NCBI GenBank assembly: GCA_963920525.1
Contig: OY986438.1
Coordinates: 135,465,022-135,529,021 of the forward strand
DNA: 64,000 bases
Direction of reading: 5' to 3'
Origin: Dichetophora obliterata
Taxonomy: Eukaryota; Arthropoda; Insecta; Diptera; Sciomyzidae
This document shows positions 34,961 to 48,064 of this stretch, one piece after another. The notes under the pieces are model-generated. The model was not told where the DNA came from. It ran no database searches and was given only the letters and a program-made list of their open reading frames with translations. Made by a program: the position numbers and the translations under genes. Positions within the stretch are counted from its first letter, which is position 1. Every line of letters starts with the position of its first letter.

Positions 34961-36065
34961 TGGCGCATTTCGACAAATTGTCGAACACCAATGAATATTG
35001 AAATAAACAAAGAAGCCACTAGAACAGATGGCAACCTTGGTAGAGTTGATGGCGGTGATCTTTAAATAGCCTACTGCTTTGAAATGTCATATGATTAGCA
35101 GCCATAAAATTCAAAAGAATGAATTCCTAAATCTGCGAAGTCATGTACTAATTTAAACAGTGAGTTGATCACAGCTTAATCACTCAAAGACTACTGAAGA
35201 GAAAAATGTAGCGATTTCCGAAAAATCATAAAACTTTTTTACTCAAATTAAAATTTTTTAATGTAGATTAAATTCTGAAAGTTTAAGCAAAATCGGAGCT
35301 GATCAAAATTTTTGTTCTCCAAAAATAAGGAAAAAAGTGACTACATTTCAATCGCAAATATCTCGAGATTTTGATCTAATTGGGAAAAATTGAGTATGCC
35401 ACTAAATTCTATGACCAAAAAATAAGTTTACGTTCTCGGCATCTTCGTGTGTCTTTTTGACGTCCCTGCAGTGTTATTAAATGAACGTAAAAGTGAATTT
35501 CATTTTTACATTTGTCAATTTCACGATTTTTTTAAGCTGTGTGTGAGTATCGCAAAGTGGTTTTAAACGAATGTTCTCCTCAAATTCTAGCGGTGACACT
35601 TCGTGAAAATCGAGTCTTTCCTTCCAAATAAGCCTGGGCTTATGTCATGATGATTCCTATAATATTTCGACTCTACAGATAGCCATCCGTGAGCTGGAAT
35701 GGTTTGAAATAACCTCTAAAAATCGATTTTTGTGTAAAAATATTGGCTGGCGTAATAGTTTAAAAAAAAAACAACTATCAGAAATTATAGGCCGGAAAAA
35801 TCTCTTCAAAAAAATGTTTGATACTTTTTATTTTGTTTCCATACAAAAACTTTAAAAATTTAAATAACTTCATAACTTTTTTTTTTAATTTCTTACAATA
35901 TCTTTTCAGCAGGTGTTTATTTTATAATTAATATTTTAGTTTTAATTTGTTTCAGTTGAAGCAATTATGGCCAGCAATTCTGACCAGTGAGGATATCATT
36001 AGAAATAATTAAGTTTTTTTAACTTTAGTGAAAATAACTTAAAAGAAAATCATAAATCATTCCAA
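34961..36065. other. noncoding, no gene recognised
   Basis: AT-rich DNA with several A/T runs. Nothing supportable. Confidence 0.5.
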
Positions 36066-36456
36066 CAAAAATACTAGTTATTTAATGCCTTTTATTTTTT
36101 TCGGGCAAAAAAACTGTTACTTTTGACTTTCATTTTTTTGGTCACAAATAACAGTTATTTTGTGCCTTTTATTTTTTCGGTCAAAAATATCGGGCAATTT
36201 GAATTTTTTTAAAGGCCACTTGAACGGTAAACAAAAATCTTATGCAATTTTTATCGTCTTATCAGCGCGCACATTTTGAGCTATAAGACTGTTTAGTTTT
36301 TAAAGTTTTTTATTCGGCCTTTGAAAAAATAAAAATTGCCTGATTTTTTGACCGAAAAAATAAAAGGCACAAAATAACTGTTATTTTTGACCTAAAAAAT
36401 AAAAGTAAAAAGTACAGTTATTTTTGCCCGAAAAAATAAAAGACAAAAATAACAGT
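36066..36456. repeat. foldback element with tandem sub-repeats in each arm
   Basis: Left arm (36066-36222) and right arm (36301-36456) are inverted copies about 150 bases long. Each arm has about three units of the type AACTGTTA, TTTTTG, CCTTTTATTTTTTCGG. The spacer is about 80 bases. A single further AAAATAACAGTTATTTTCGG occurs at about 36967. Structure resembles Foldback-type elements whose arms grow by internal duplication. Confidence 0.8.
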
Positions 36457-37166
36457 TAATTTTAATTTTTATAGTAACAGCCAAAAATTAAAAAGGAATT
36501 TAATATTCACGAAGCTGCTGCCAATACGATAATAATGGTATATTTATAGAAGTCCTCCGGCCACTTTTTCGTTATGCCTTTTTTTTTTTTTTTTGATTCG
36601 CCCGGAGGTATGAAATCTTCCCAAGATACGTATACCCGACCTATACGCATGCACGATTCACATTCTAAAGTCTGCCCGAATCAGCCGGGACAGACAGAAT
36701 GCACCTACGTACTAAAACATACCCCCTATTGGCAATTAGGATTTTCCACTAAGCACATTAATTGGCTTTTCAGCGGAATTTAAAAATTGAATATATATAA
36801 ACGCGTATTTAAGTATACATGATTCTATATAAATAAGCAACATCGAATTAAATAATAGTAATTATCAATTTAAGGTACCCGAAAAACAATCAAAAACTCT
36901 AAAGTCATTTTAACTGGTTTGCGGCCATTGTCCAACCCAAGGACCTATTTTCATCTGAAAATTGTAAAATAACAGTTATTTTCGGTCCCTGATTTAAAGT
37001 AGTTGAAGTAAATATGAACATGTTTTATTTATTTTTCTATGTTAATGAAGGTTTTTAAAAGGTTTAAAATTTAAAAAAGTCATAATGTTGTTGCAGCCAG
37101 AGCCGACATTTTGTCGACATTTACGCTATTTACAGTTTATCGCTCACCAAAAGTTTAAATGCTATA
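36457..37166. other. noncoding between foldback and mariner copy 4
   Basis: Includes a poly-T run at about 36580 and a short GC-richer patch (36600-36730) with no recognised motif. Confidence 0.45.
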
Positions 37167-38100
37167 CAGGGTTGCAAATATTCGACGGACCCATGTTTTT
37201 TTTTAAAAAAATCAAAGAAAAAAATAAAAATTTGGCGGTTGGCAATCTTAATCATTTAATTTGTTCCAAGTAGATTTGTTTACATCAATTTTTGAATATG
37301 ATATCTCTCAAATGGCCGCCTCTGGCGTTGATGGCGTATTGTGCCCTTTTTGCAGCATTTTCCATCGTTTTCGCCAACATTTCGGCCGGAATAGCGGCTA
37401 TTTCTTCACGAATGTTGTCCTTGAGATCTTCTACGGTCCTTGGCTTGTTAACGTAAACCTTTGACTTCAAATATCCCCACAAAAAGAAGTCAGGCGGCGT
37501 CAAATCGGGCGAACGCGGTGGCCAGTCCAAATCACCACTTTTCGACATCAAACGGCCCGGAAACAAATTCTTCAGAAAATCGATTGTTATGCGACTTGTG
37601 TGCGGTGGAGCGCCGTCTTGTTGAAACCAGAACTGCCTCATACGCTTTCGACGAATAATTGGCATCACAAAATTGGTCATCATGTCGCGATAACGCTCCT
37701 GGTTGATGGTAACAGCATGGCCATTTTCATTTTGGAAGAAAAACGGCCCAATGACCGTTCTCGCACTAACGCCGCACCAAACTGTGACTTTTTCGTCATG
37801 AAGAGGCACTTCTTGAATCTCCTGAGGATTTTCAGTGGCGTAAATACGGCAATTTTGCTTATTTACGGTCCCATTCAATGTGAAATGGGCTTCATCGGAC
37901 ATGATAATTTTGTTCCAAAATTCCTCGTCATCTTCGGCCATTTCGAAGACTCTTTCAGAGCGCTCGCGTGGCGTGTATTGTTCCATGGTAAAAATCTGCT
38001 TGGACTGACGCTTCAAACGCCGTATGTCATTAAGCGATCTGACATCTCTGTCAAAAGTTATGGCGTTGCCAGATGGGTCCGTCGAATATGGGCAACCCTG
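37167..38100 (-). mobile_element. mariner (DD41D) copy 4, internally deleted, 934 bp
   Basis: The ends CAGGGTTGCAAATATTCGAC and the inverted GTCGAATATGGGCAACCCTG continue to GGACCCAT, about 28 bp with one mismatch and one indel. TA flanks it at 37165-37166 and 38101-38102. The transposase inside lost its DNA-binding part. Confidence 0.95.
37285..37986 (-). pseudogene. mariner transposase with intact catalytic half, helix-turn-helix deleted
   Basis: The ATG at 37986 begins MEQYTPRERSERVFEM, the usual mariner N-terminus, and is fused in frame to AEDDEEFWNKIIMSDEAHF, which carries the first catalytic Asp; about 110-120 residues (the two helix-turn-helix domains) are missing. The rest is open: TVWCGVSARTVIGPFFF, WFQQDGAPPHTS (second Asp), PPRSPDLTPPDFFLWGYL (third Asp, 41 residues after the second), ending IIFKN at 37285. 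The frame is 234 codons without a stop. It could not bind its TIRs normally. An in-frame internal deletion with clean coding sequence is unusual among old mariner copies. Confidence 0.9.
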
Positions 38101-38329
38101 TACATGTTTACATGTTTACATGCTTAGATGAGAACTCTTATTGTTTTCTTCAGCAACCCCGCCCCCCCGTCACCCATCATCCATCTGAATCCACAGCTTT
38201 GTAAACAGCTTACATTAGTTCATGGTATGCCAATGGGCCTCATTGGCTTAAGTGTCTCTTTGAAAAGAGACAGCCACTTTAACCTAACCTAAATGCCCCC
38301 CCCCTTATGAAACACCTATCTACTGCGTT

Positions 38330-38594
38330 GTGAAAGGCAACATCTCGAGTTGTAAAAAGTATAAGAAGAGAAATTAACTAATTTTTTATTTACTAGATTC
38401 ACACTTTTATCATATAATTATTTTATTTAGTTTGACCACGCCCTTCACCCACCCCCACACAAAATTAAGAACAAAAGTTCACTGCCACGAGTTGTGAAAT
38501 GCATAAGAAAGGCAATTAAATTGTTTATTTTTAACTTATTTCACTTAATTATCATATAATTATGTTATTCAGTTTGGCCACGCCCTTCGCCCAC
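38330..38594. repeat. tandem pair of about 130-bp units
   Basis: Unit 1 (38330-38455) and unit 2 (about 38470-38594) share CGAGTTGT.AAA, ATAAGAA, ATCATATAATTAT.TTAT, then CAGTTTGGCCACGCCCTTCG or TAGTTTGACCACGCCCTTCA. A third relative is at 34815-34960. Just before, 38250-38296 carries the words TTTAACCTAACCTAA, seen at LINE 3' ends in flies. Confidence 0.75.
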
Positions 38595-39745
38595 CTCCCA
38601 AACAATATTCAATCAAGTTTATTAATAGAAAAAAAATTTTATTTTAATTATTAATTTTGTTTAAATTTTACATAAATCTTAAAAATGACAGCAAATAATA
38701 GAGAAAACCATTGACTGTCATCAGAGTAATTCATAGAGTCACTCGACACAAATTCGGAAAAATTGAGATCAGAACTGAAATCAATTGTGTCATCATTTTT
38801 GTCATCTTCATTTAAAATTAATTCATTGATTTCATTATCATTATTCTTTGTTTTCTATATTTAACTATGAAAAAATATAGAAGGATCTGGTGAAAGCAGT
38901 AATCAACGGAATTTATCTACATTGGATAGTTCTCAAGAGTTTATACGGGTATGATTAAAGTAAATTTTTCTAAACTCTTTATGACTAGCTTCTAAAGTAA
39001 TACAATTAATAGTTTAACATACATAAGCCTACAACATTCTCTTCAATTCTCATCTACGTGGATCTTAACCCTAACCACCCTGAGTAAATTTATTTTTTAA
39101 TTTTGAGAATTACCTGTTAATGCATATATAAAATGGTTTAAACTTAAATAAGCACATTTTAGTGCTTACAAACAATTTGAGACGAACCACGATCAAATTA
39201 GATCAGCGTATAGCTCAAGAAATTCTGCACCTGTATGACGCCACCAAACCAATTGGTGCTCATTTTTGTCAAAACATGTTTTAGAAAAGTGGTCATAAAA
39301 TCCTAATTTTTAAAGTTTTCTTGGACCAAATTTTGGGAATGTATTAAGAAAAACGTATTTTTTTAAAAAAAATTCCTATATATGTCGTTGTTAAGCTGTT
39401 TAAAAATTTCCCTGAATCGACGTTGGGTGTCAAATTGACACTAAGCTAAGAATATAAGGCAAGAAAAAAATAAAAACTATCTTATACATATTACGCAAAC
39501 GCAAAATTTGTACGGCGTAAGGCTTTTTAAGTACAAGTCCAATCTTAAGAAATTTAGTATGGTTTGGTAGGTTTAGACCTGTAGATGTGCAAACTGGACT
39601 TTTTATTTATTAAAAATTTATGTTTTTTAAGTTATAGCGAGTTAAAGTTTGCATATAAATGTAGTTGTTATGTTGCTTTTTCTAGGTATTTAGCGCCAGC
39701 GCTATGAAACTGTTATACTAACGAATAATCTTTTATAATTTCACA
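38595..39745. other. noncoding, no gene recognised
   Basis: AT-rich; I see no feature beyond short homopolymer runs. Confidence 0.5.
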
Positions 39746-39753
39746 GCTAAGAC

Positions 39754-41020
39754 CAGTGATGCCAACCAGAGGAGAGTAAAAATCTATATTTTCTAAAACT
39801 TAAAAACATAACATAAAACGTAATTTTTATTCATTTAAAAGGAACATTGTATTTTTTAAATCTGTAATTTTTAAACTACAGTAACATTGAAATACATTTT
39901 ATAGGCACTTTAAGTTTGTTTTAACCCATTAATGACAATGAGTATGATATGATATGTCATACGCGATGAAAGCATTTTTCAAAAATTTGCAGCCATTGCA
40001 AAGCTTTTGCTTCCAACAGTGTGAGAAAGCCAAAAATATGCTTTTTCCATAAAAATTCTAAAAATTACCTTCAAGCCTTTTTTATTTTTTTCCAGCCAGT
40101 TTTAAGTGCAGTATTTTAAAGAAAAGTGAAAATTTCCACTCAAGTGAGTTATTTTTTTTATAAATATTAAGAAGAAAGAAAATATAATTTTAAAAAAAAT
40201 GCATTAGGTAGAGTTGAATAGCTGCGCTACGAAATCAAAATTTCCAATTTCTAATTTTTTCTAATTTTTCTTATCTTCAAGGTAATCTAAATGACCTTGT
40301 TATTTATTATGTTGATTTTATATGATTTAAATACAAATTCTAAATGTTTGATAGTTTAAATCATACTTGATTTTAAATACAAATTCTAGTTGTTTGATAG
40401 CCATGCTTAAGGCTTCATCAGAAATCTTTGTGATGCCCGTGCAAGCGCGCACTAGCGCACTGCACCACAGAGGTGATGAGATTTGAGGTGTCAATTTCTC
40501 AGTTTTTCCCCCATTTCACATGCTCACATTTGTTGTTGTATTTTTGCTTTACTTTAGTCTTTATGCTTATGTTATTATATGGAGTCCATTAGTCTGCTGG
40601 AAGTCTTCCAACAACAAACATTAATACAAATTAATGCCAAAAATTTCTAAAAATAAACTCAAAGAGTTCTGGTGGTGAGCATTAATGAGTTAAGCTGTGT
40701 ACACTCGCTTCAAATGAAGCTGCCCACTAGCTAACTTCAAAATTAGAGCCCTTAAAACAGTTTTTTTATTTGCAAGTGTTGATAAGTGCAAAGTTTTGAC
40801 AAATTATGTGCATAAACTTTTTAGTGATAAGTACATTTTTTTACCATTCCAAAAATTGCGATATAAAATTTGGTGAAAAAAGCGAAATCTACGAAAATTC
40901 TGTGTAATATTCTTAAAAATCCGTAGATTTACCTTATTTTGCCACTGTTGTCCGTTTATCTGTATCCGTAGGCTTAAGTATCCGTAGAAATCCGTAATTT
41001 CCGTGTAGTTGGCAGCACTG
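39754..41020. mobile_element. hAT-like element, 1267 bp, no transposase recognised
   Basis: CAGTGATGCCAAC at the left end and GTTGGCAGCACTG at the right form a 13-bp TIR with one mismatch. The flanks GCTAAGAC (39746-39753) and GCTAAAAC (41021-41028) match at 7 of 8 positions, as expected for an old hAT duplication. Near the right end CCGTA words repeat (CCGTAGAAATCCGTAATTTC), typical subterminal motifs. It contains one arm of the 13.7-kb foldback family. Confidence 0.8.
40302..40402. repeat. single arm of the 13.7-kb foldback family
   Basis: TGTTGATTTTATATGATTT and the next 85 bases match the left arm of the element at 13737-14094, including the preceding words CTAAATGACCT. The right arm is missing here. 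Confidence 0.85.
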
Positions 41021-41028
41021 GCTAAAAC

Positions 41029-42483
41029 TATGAATTGATATATTCAATATCAAAGTGATGCTGGAATGATTTCTTACAGTTGAAAAAAGATTTATAAACT
41101 ATTGATCGGAAAATTTATTCACAAATTTAAAATACCGCGTATATTGCAAAATATTAATATTATTTATTATGAAGTGCATTAATTTCATTTTAATTCTGAT
41201 CAGTTCTGATCAAAATAAAATCTAGGTATGTTTGATTTTGGCGTTTTAACGCCACACGGGCTTACTAGTAATTGTGCATTTTTTGTCCGTATAAATCAAG
41301 AGCAAATCTTCACAGAGCGCGCTGTGGTAACTGCGATTCCCATGTTTGTCCAATTCATCTTTTTACCCTATGTAAAAATAATGTATAGAAATTTAGGTTT
41401 GTTTGGATTTCTACATCCTTTTTTATGGTACATGTAATTTATATATATATATATTTTTAAAGTTATTTTTATAGCAAGAACTTGTAAAATATATCTATGC
41501 CAAAGTTTAGTATGTGAATAATACTACAATTTTTGCAATTTCGAAAAATATTCAGTACAAAACTATAAAAATTGAAATTTCGTAAAAGGCAGCATATAAA
41601 GACCATAACTATCGCAAATGAAAAGATATCGAATAATCCTTTTAGATGCACACAACTCAGATTCCTAACTAAACTTTTTTACTTTTACAAATTTACTTCT
41701 TTATCCTTAGCTAATTTTGTCCACCTCGTTACACTGTGCGTCGTCTGTCGAATGGAAGCTCGTGCCCGGCAGCATCATGTTGTGTGCTGTACCACGAATT
41801 CTCTGGCAAACAAGGAAGTGCTCCAGTCTGCTGCTGCCCTGCCCTGTCCTGTCTTGCTACACCGTATCTGAATCAAAAGACTCCTGCGTTTGCTGTTTGC
41901 GCGGGTGTTTCCAATGCTTTACTTTTAGCTTCCTGCATTGTTTTCAGCTTTAACTAGAGTTTGTTTGCCATTCATGCTGTAAAATCGACTTCGTCTTCAA
42001 TGCATTGCAGTGCGTTGACAATTCATAATCGAAAATGGATGTCATGAAATTACAAGCGAAGTGGCTTTAATCTTAAGAGGCTGATGACTTCATTAAAGTG
42101 GCTGTAAAATGAACGGCATTAGCTTGCAAAAGCTACAACAACACTTTAACTTGGTGACACGAATTGCTTGAAAATAACATTAATGCTGATTTGAATTCTT
42201 TAAATGTCCTAAGCAATTGCAGTTTAGCTTTCGAACATAGATAGCTAATGGCACGAGTTTTAGTTAGACGCTATAAATTGGCCGTAAAACTTGTCCAATG
42301 TTTTCCATTAAAAAAGGGTATACTTTTGTCACTGGTAAAACAACATATTACAGTTGTTATTAGAAAAAAACAACGTCCGAACGTAAAACGTCTATAGTTT
42401 TTGAAAAAAAATGTGGAGTTGTCGAAAGGTAGATTTACCGTTTGATTTGAATTATCGTAAGGTGCAACTTGAGAAGTACGAGT
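41029..42483. other. noncoding, no gene recognised
   Basis: Contains a short TA run (about 41438-41452) and a GC-richer patch (41700-41960) with three overlapping frames that look like frame shadows. No motif was identified. Confidence 0.45.
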
Positions 42484-44650
42484 TGTGTTAATTCCTTAAG
42501 CTGGGAAGCCGATACACTCAGCACCAAAGGATTACAGGCTTTTTAGTCTCTCATCGTTCATGATGAAAATGCTGGAGAGAATAATAGATCTTCACATAAG
42601 AGAATCCTTGAACGATACCAGTCCTTGCAGTGTGCAACACGCCTACCTTAAGAATAAATCGGTGGAAACGGCACTGCATGAGGTGGTTTCAGTCATAGAA
42701 AGAACCCTTCATCACAAAGAATTTACTTTAGAAACTTTTTTGGATATCGAAGGCGCATTCAACAATGTAAATACAGATTTCATAAAGAATGCTCTAGTAG
42801 ACAAAGGAGTTAACAGTAAAATAACCTAGAGGATTTATAAAATGCTCAATAGCAGACGTATAAGCTCACAAAAGGGAATGGGTGTGGTGAGGAAAGAGGT
42901 CACAAGAGGCACACCGCAGGAAGGAGTCATATCTTCCCTGCTCTGGCTGATTGTGGTTGACAAAATTCTCACTACACTCAAAACTGGGGGAACAAAAGTG
43001 TTAGCCTATGCTGATGACGTTGCCATCCTAATGTGCAGAAAATACCTACAAACAGTTAGCGAACTATTGACTGGGGCATTGACTGAGCTATCACGATGGG
43101 CAGAATCGAATGGACTTGGTGTAAGCCCAATTAAGACCGAACTGGTTCTGCTCACAAGAAGAAGAAAAATATAAAGTATCACATTGCCGAAACTCAACGC
43201 AGTTACTCTGAAGCTTTCCACGGAAGCTAAATACCTTGGAATTATCCTTGATAACAAGCTGAGCTGGAAACGCAGCACAGAAGAAAGAAGGATAAAAGCA
43301 CTGTGCACTCTATACGCATGTCAGAGAACATTTGGCAGGAATTGGGGACTGCGACCGAACATAATCCACTGGATGTATACAGCGATCGTGAGACCCATTC
43401 TTAGCTATGGCTATCTCGTATGATGAACGGTAGCGCACAAAAAGAGCTACCTTAGCTCCCTTACAATAATCGAAAAGTTAGCGTGCATAGGAATAACAGC
43501 AGCCATGAGATCTACACCCCAGCCGGGTCTGAAAGTGATGCAATATGTTCTCCCCATAAATGAGCTCCTTAAGCGTTTGGTGACCATAAGCGCGACAACA
43601 AATCACAAGCATGGAGGAATAACACTTTCGGACATGCATCTATTCTAAATCTCTTTGGAACCGAGGAATCAAAAAGAGCGACCGACGTTATCATACCCGT
43701 GTGAGATTCGGAACAGAATACACCACATCCATCCCCAGCAGACAAGAATGGGAAGAAACGGCTGTGTAATTCTCCTGCAATATCCAATTTTATAATGATT
43801 ATTCCAAAATGGAAAACGCAACTGGATCAGGTGTATTCTGTGAAACTCTACAAATTAAAGAGTTTTACAAACTCCCTGACTACTGTAGCGCTTTTCAGGC
43901 TAAAATATATGCTATTAAAAGAGCTGCACAGGCCATTCACAGAAAAAATCTTACCCCCACAATGATAGTATTTTTTGTGTATAGCCAAGCGGTCGTCAAG
44001 GCGCTGAATAGTAAAACGACGAAGGCTCGAACGGTACAAAACTATAAACTGGCACTGAACAGTATCTGTAATACCCACAACGTCACTCTCTACTAGGTTC
44101 CCGGACATAGTAATATCGAAGGGAACGACGCAGCGGATGAGCTGGCTAGGCATGGAGTATCCGCAAGTACAAACAGAACTGATACAGATGTGCACATTCC
44201 AATAGGCCTCGTCAAAAGGATTATAGACCTTCAAGCCAAAGATAATGCTAACACTTACTGGGCTTCCAGAGGTGACTTCAACATATCTAGAAGGCTCTGA
44301 CCGAAGCTAAATGAGAAGAGAACCGAAAGCCTGCTGCTTTTGGTCAAACGAGAAATCCGGATTCTTGTTGGAGTTCCGACAGGTCATTTCACCATTGAGG
44401 TAATGGCCAATAGAATGGACATAACAGCCCCAGACTTCTGTTGGAGCTGCAAAGATCCAAAAGAAACAGAAACAATAACTCACCTTCTATACGAATGTCC
44501 AAATCTACAGAATCGTAGACACCGATATATGTATGGGGAACAGATTTTTCAAAGAATTGGAAAATATATGTTTAGCGAACACACAACTGCTAGATATCTG
44601 GAAGTTCATAAAAAGCACAGTTTGGATTGAGGAATAAATTGGAACAATGA
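42484..44650 (+). mobile_element. LOA-like LINE copy 2, 5'-truncated, with RNase H
   Basis: Starts in the RT, continues through RNase H and a CCHC knuckle and ends in an A-rich tail near 44650-44690. RT plus downstream RNase H is the arrangement of LOA/I-type LINEs. It matches the copy at 30.8-33.5 kb block by block but is better preserved. The left boundary is approximate. Confidence 0.82.
42488..44630 (+). pseudogene. LOA-like ORF2: RT, RNase H and CCHC, with frame breaks
   Basis: RT: SSFMMKMLERIIDLHIRESL, then FLDIEGAFNNVNTDFI (motif A), a stop after VNSKIT, TRGTPQEGVISSLLWLIVVD (motif B), VLAYADDVAILM (catalytic YADD intact) and EAKYLGIILDNKLSW. A stop at 43173 and a frame break around 43420-43800 follow. 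The RNase H part begins near 43809 (SGVFCETLQ), includes AFQAKIYAIKRAA and, after a stop, PGHSNIEGNDAADELARHG. The C-terminal knuckle is CWSCKDPKETETITHLLYEC (C-x2-C-x10-H-x4-C). Several stops make it inactive. The antisense frame at 43848-44234 is a shadow. Confidence 0.88.
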
Positions 44651-45652
44651 TTAACATGGTACAAACAATAAAAAAGAAAATAAAAAAAGGATTCGCAAAG
44701 GATCTATAGGCCCCCGCGGAAGTGCTGGTAACGGTGCTCGACCCTACTTACCTAATCTAACCTAAGGTATAACTTCAGTTGAAGTGTGCTATTACTGTAT
44801 GGGTGTTAGTTTGGGGTCTGGCCCTTTTTTATAAAATCAAACACATAAATCGCATTTGCAGTGGTTTGCCAAAATATAACAGTCACATTTTTATACCCGC
44901 ACGCATTTAAAAATGCGTAAGAGGTATATTAACTTTGTCAATCCGTTGGCCTCGACTGGCGGGGAATGTCTTCGATTTGGTTCAAACTTTGAGGGACGAT
45001 AAACTAACATGAGAAATGAACGAACGCGTAATTTGAATTTTTTTGAGCCTTAGCTTTAGATTTTACAGTACGTCCAAGAATTTTGTAACACTTTGTATGT
45101 TTGAAAATTACACGAAACTGGTTGGACTTAAAAATTTAAGAAAAATATAAATGGTTTGCAAATTTTATGTAGTTTCCAAATATTAAAAAATAAATTTAAT
45201 ATATTTGATTTTTACACTGAAAAAAAATGTTTTTTTATAAATGTTTAGTTTCTGAAAAAGACTCATCTTTAAAAAATTTGAAAAAAATATACGCAAATTT
45301 TAGGATATCATTTTGGAAAATACCATTACTTATTTAGGAGTTATGGACGTTTTATTAGTGCATGTCGTAAATTTCAACATTTTAAAAAAAAATTAATTGG
45401 AGCTTTCAACCACATTGAAGTGCCGACCGACCGAAATAAACAATAAAAATTTATATTTTCGGTGTTAAGGGAGCAGAGAACATCATCGTGTCACTTATAT
45501 TTACTTAAAAAATAAGTTTCATTATATAATGTCGTATTATATTATTTTGGTACTTAGATATCTTAGAAAATTAAATCAAAAGTGAATACAAGTAAAGTGA
45601 ATTTAAATTTAAACATAAAAAGTACTGATAATAATATCTCTTAAAAATTGAT

Positions 45653-48018
45653 ATGGCTACACCACCGAAAAAATGTTGCTTTAATCCATTTGGTACATGC
45701 TCTTACAGTGAGTTATTTTGAATTCATATTTTTATTTGAATTTATTAAATTAGTTGCAACTATTAAGATGGTAATGCAAAAAATTTACGCGAGCTATCAT
45801 GGGTGCAAAAAAGGAAACTGCCGTCAGCTCCTAAAGGTGCACTCGTTTGCATGAAGTGTAGAATAAACCTTACAAATTGTGCTTCTGATTCAAATAGTTC
45901 ATCCGATGAAGACGAAAGTGATAAATACAAACTTCAAAGAAAAAAGTGAAACATTTAAAAATTTAAATAATATCCTCAGTATTTTAGGAGATAAACCAAT
46001 TAATTAATTAATTTAAAAAAGTAATACAAACAATTATTTATTAATACTAATTTAACTACACTCATCAACTTCATAAAAATTACAAACTCAAATTTAAAGG
46101 TTATGTGACCACATAATTGGAAATCACAATTCAAAATATCAAAAACATGTTTGAAGACATCGCTGGAACTAAAGTTATAACGGATGATATACAAAAAGTA
46201 GAAGCTTACAATGAAATTATGTCAACATATGTAAATAAGTTTAAAGTGCAATATACTTCTCGGTAGTTGTCTTTTGTTTTTTTGCTTAATTTTAAATTTG
46301 CTCATAGATTTGTTGTATAATTATAACAATATAGGGACGATAAGTTTAGAATCCTTACAAGTTTACCAACTTGCATGAGAGTCTTCGAAGTTGTTAGCAA
46401 TTTTGATTGTTCCAAACACATGGCAACACATGCAATTAAACTCAGAACTGAGAAGGGAATTTTTCAATTCCAAATAAAGAAGTTGGACGGTAGCTCGCTC
46501 CCGAAATTGTTACCTTAGTAAAGAAATTTTATTTGGATGATAAAAACTCCAGGCAACTACTGGGAATGAAGGATTTTGTCATAGTTAAGAGTAACAGCTC
46601 GAAAGAAAAAATTCAGAAAAGACTTCTCTATTGTAATTTAAATGAACTGCATCAGTTATATACAGAAGATCATCCTGACTTTCCAATTGGATTTTCAAAA
46701 TTTTCTGAACTTCGTCCAAAAGAGTGCATTTTAGCAGGATCAAGCGGCACTCATACTGTTTGCGTTTGCATTCTCCATCAAAATGTAAAATTTATTGCTG
46801 AGGGTTCGTTATTCCTTTCATTTTATAAAGTTTATGATAACGTTTTTTGTACACAGGTTCAAACTTGAAAGAAATAAGTAAGTCTTGGGAAATGCCGATC
46901 AATGAAAAAAGTGCATACAAAATATTATTACAACATCTTCTTTGTAAAACTCCAACTGATACTTGTTATGAACGTTGCTGTAACTCATGTCCACGTACAA
47001 GGCATTTTGAAAACCTTCTATATGATACCTTTGACAAAGAGTCTTTAGAATCCATCACCTACAAGCAATGGATAGCGACAGACAGGTATTTTTTTTAAAC
47101 TGTGTTTGCCATTTTTAACCTTTTTTTAAAACAGATGTTCGTAAAAACTATAACTGAAAGCAAAGATGAATTTATTTCAACAATGCCTCCCTTACTTGCA
47201 CAGATCATATCAACAGTGTTGTCCGCAAAATCTATTATATCTTGCGTAACCTTAGGATGTCGTCTGAGTATACACCGATTGATCTAAGACGTAAACTTGT
47301 AATTCAGCTCGTTGTCCCCGTCATAACATATTCTGAACTTGTATACAGCAAGTTAGATTCGCGGTCTCAACTTAAATTGCAGATCGCGTTTAATCATGCC
47401 ACACGCTATGTCTACGGCTTGCGTAAATTTGATCATTTAGCTCAATTAAAAAACTGTAGACTTGGATGCGATATTATTACCTACTCTAATGCCAGGAATT
47501 GCATATTTTTACACAAACTCATACACCACAAAACTCCTTTCTACTTATTTGAAAAACTGCAATTTAGTCGGTCAATTAGAAGCCAAGTGCTAATTATACC
47601 TAGTTTTAACTTTCTAAACTCCAAAAGACTATTCTTTATTAATGCCGCTAGATTATGGAATTCATTGCCTAGTAGCTTAAAATCCATAGCGTCAAAAACA
47701 TCCTTCAAACATGCTATTTTGAAGCACTTTTCATCACATAATACTTAACAAAATATCAGATCATTAGCTCTATATGACTTTCTCTCTCTCTCTCTCTCTC
47801 TCTTGTTTGCTCTTTCTTAATTTAAGTTTTATCTGTCTTATGAATTTACATTTATTTAACATAAAAATTTTTTGATAACACTTTTAATTGTATAACAATA
47901 AATTTAAATTACCTTAGATTTAAGTTTAAATGTTTTATAATAAGTTGAATTCAAATTATGTCTTTGAGCTCTGTACTATAAAAGAACCTAGTTCTTAATG
48001 TACTAATATAAATAAATA

Positions 48019-48064
<46 letters not shown>

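Noticed and set aside
37600..38127. 175-codon plus-strand frame
   Set aside because: Exact antisense shadow of the mariner copy 4 transposase.
38250..38300. Telomere-like AACCTAACCTAA words
   Set aside because: Only two units; flies lack TTAGG telomeres and such words are common at LINE 3' ends, also seen near 44750.
41228..41957. Possible host exon in a GC-richer patch
   Set aside because: Several overlapping frames of 69-99 codons, none with a recognisable domain or convincing splice sites.
43848..44234. 128-codon minus-strand frame
   Set aside because: Antisense shadow of the LOA-like RNase H region.
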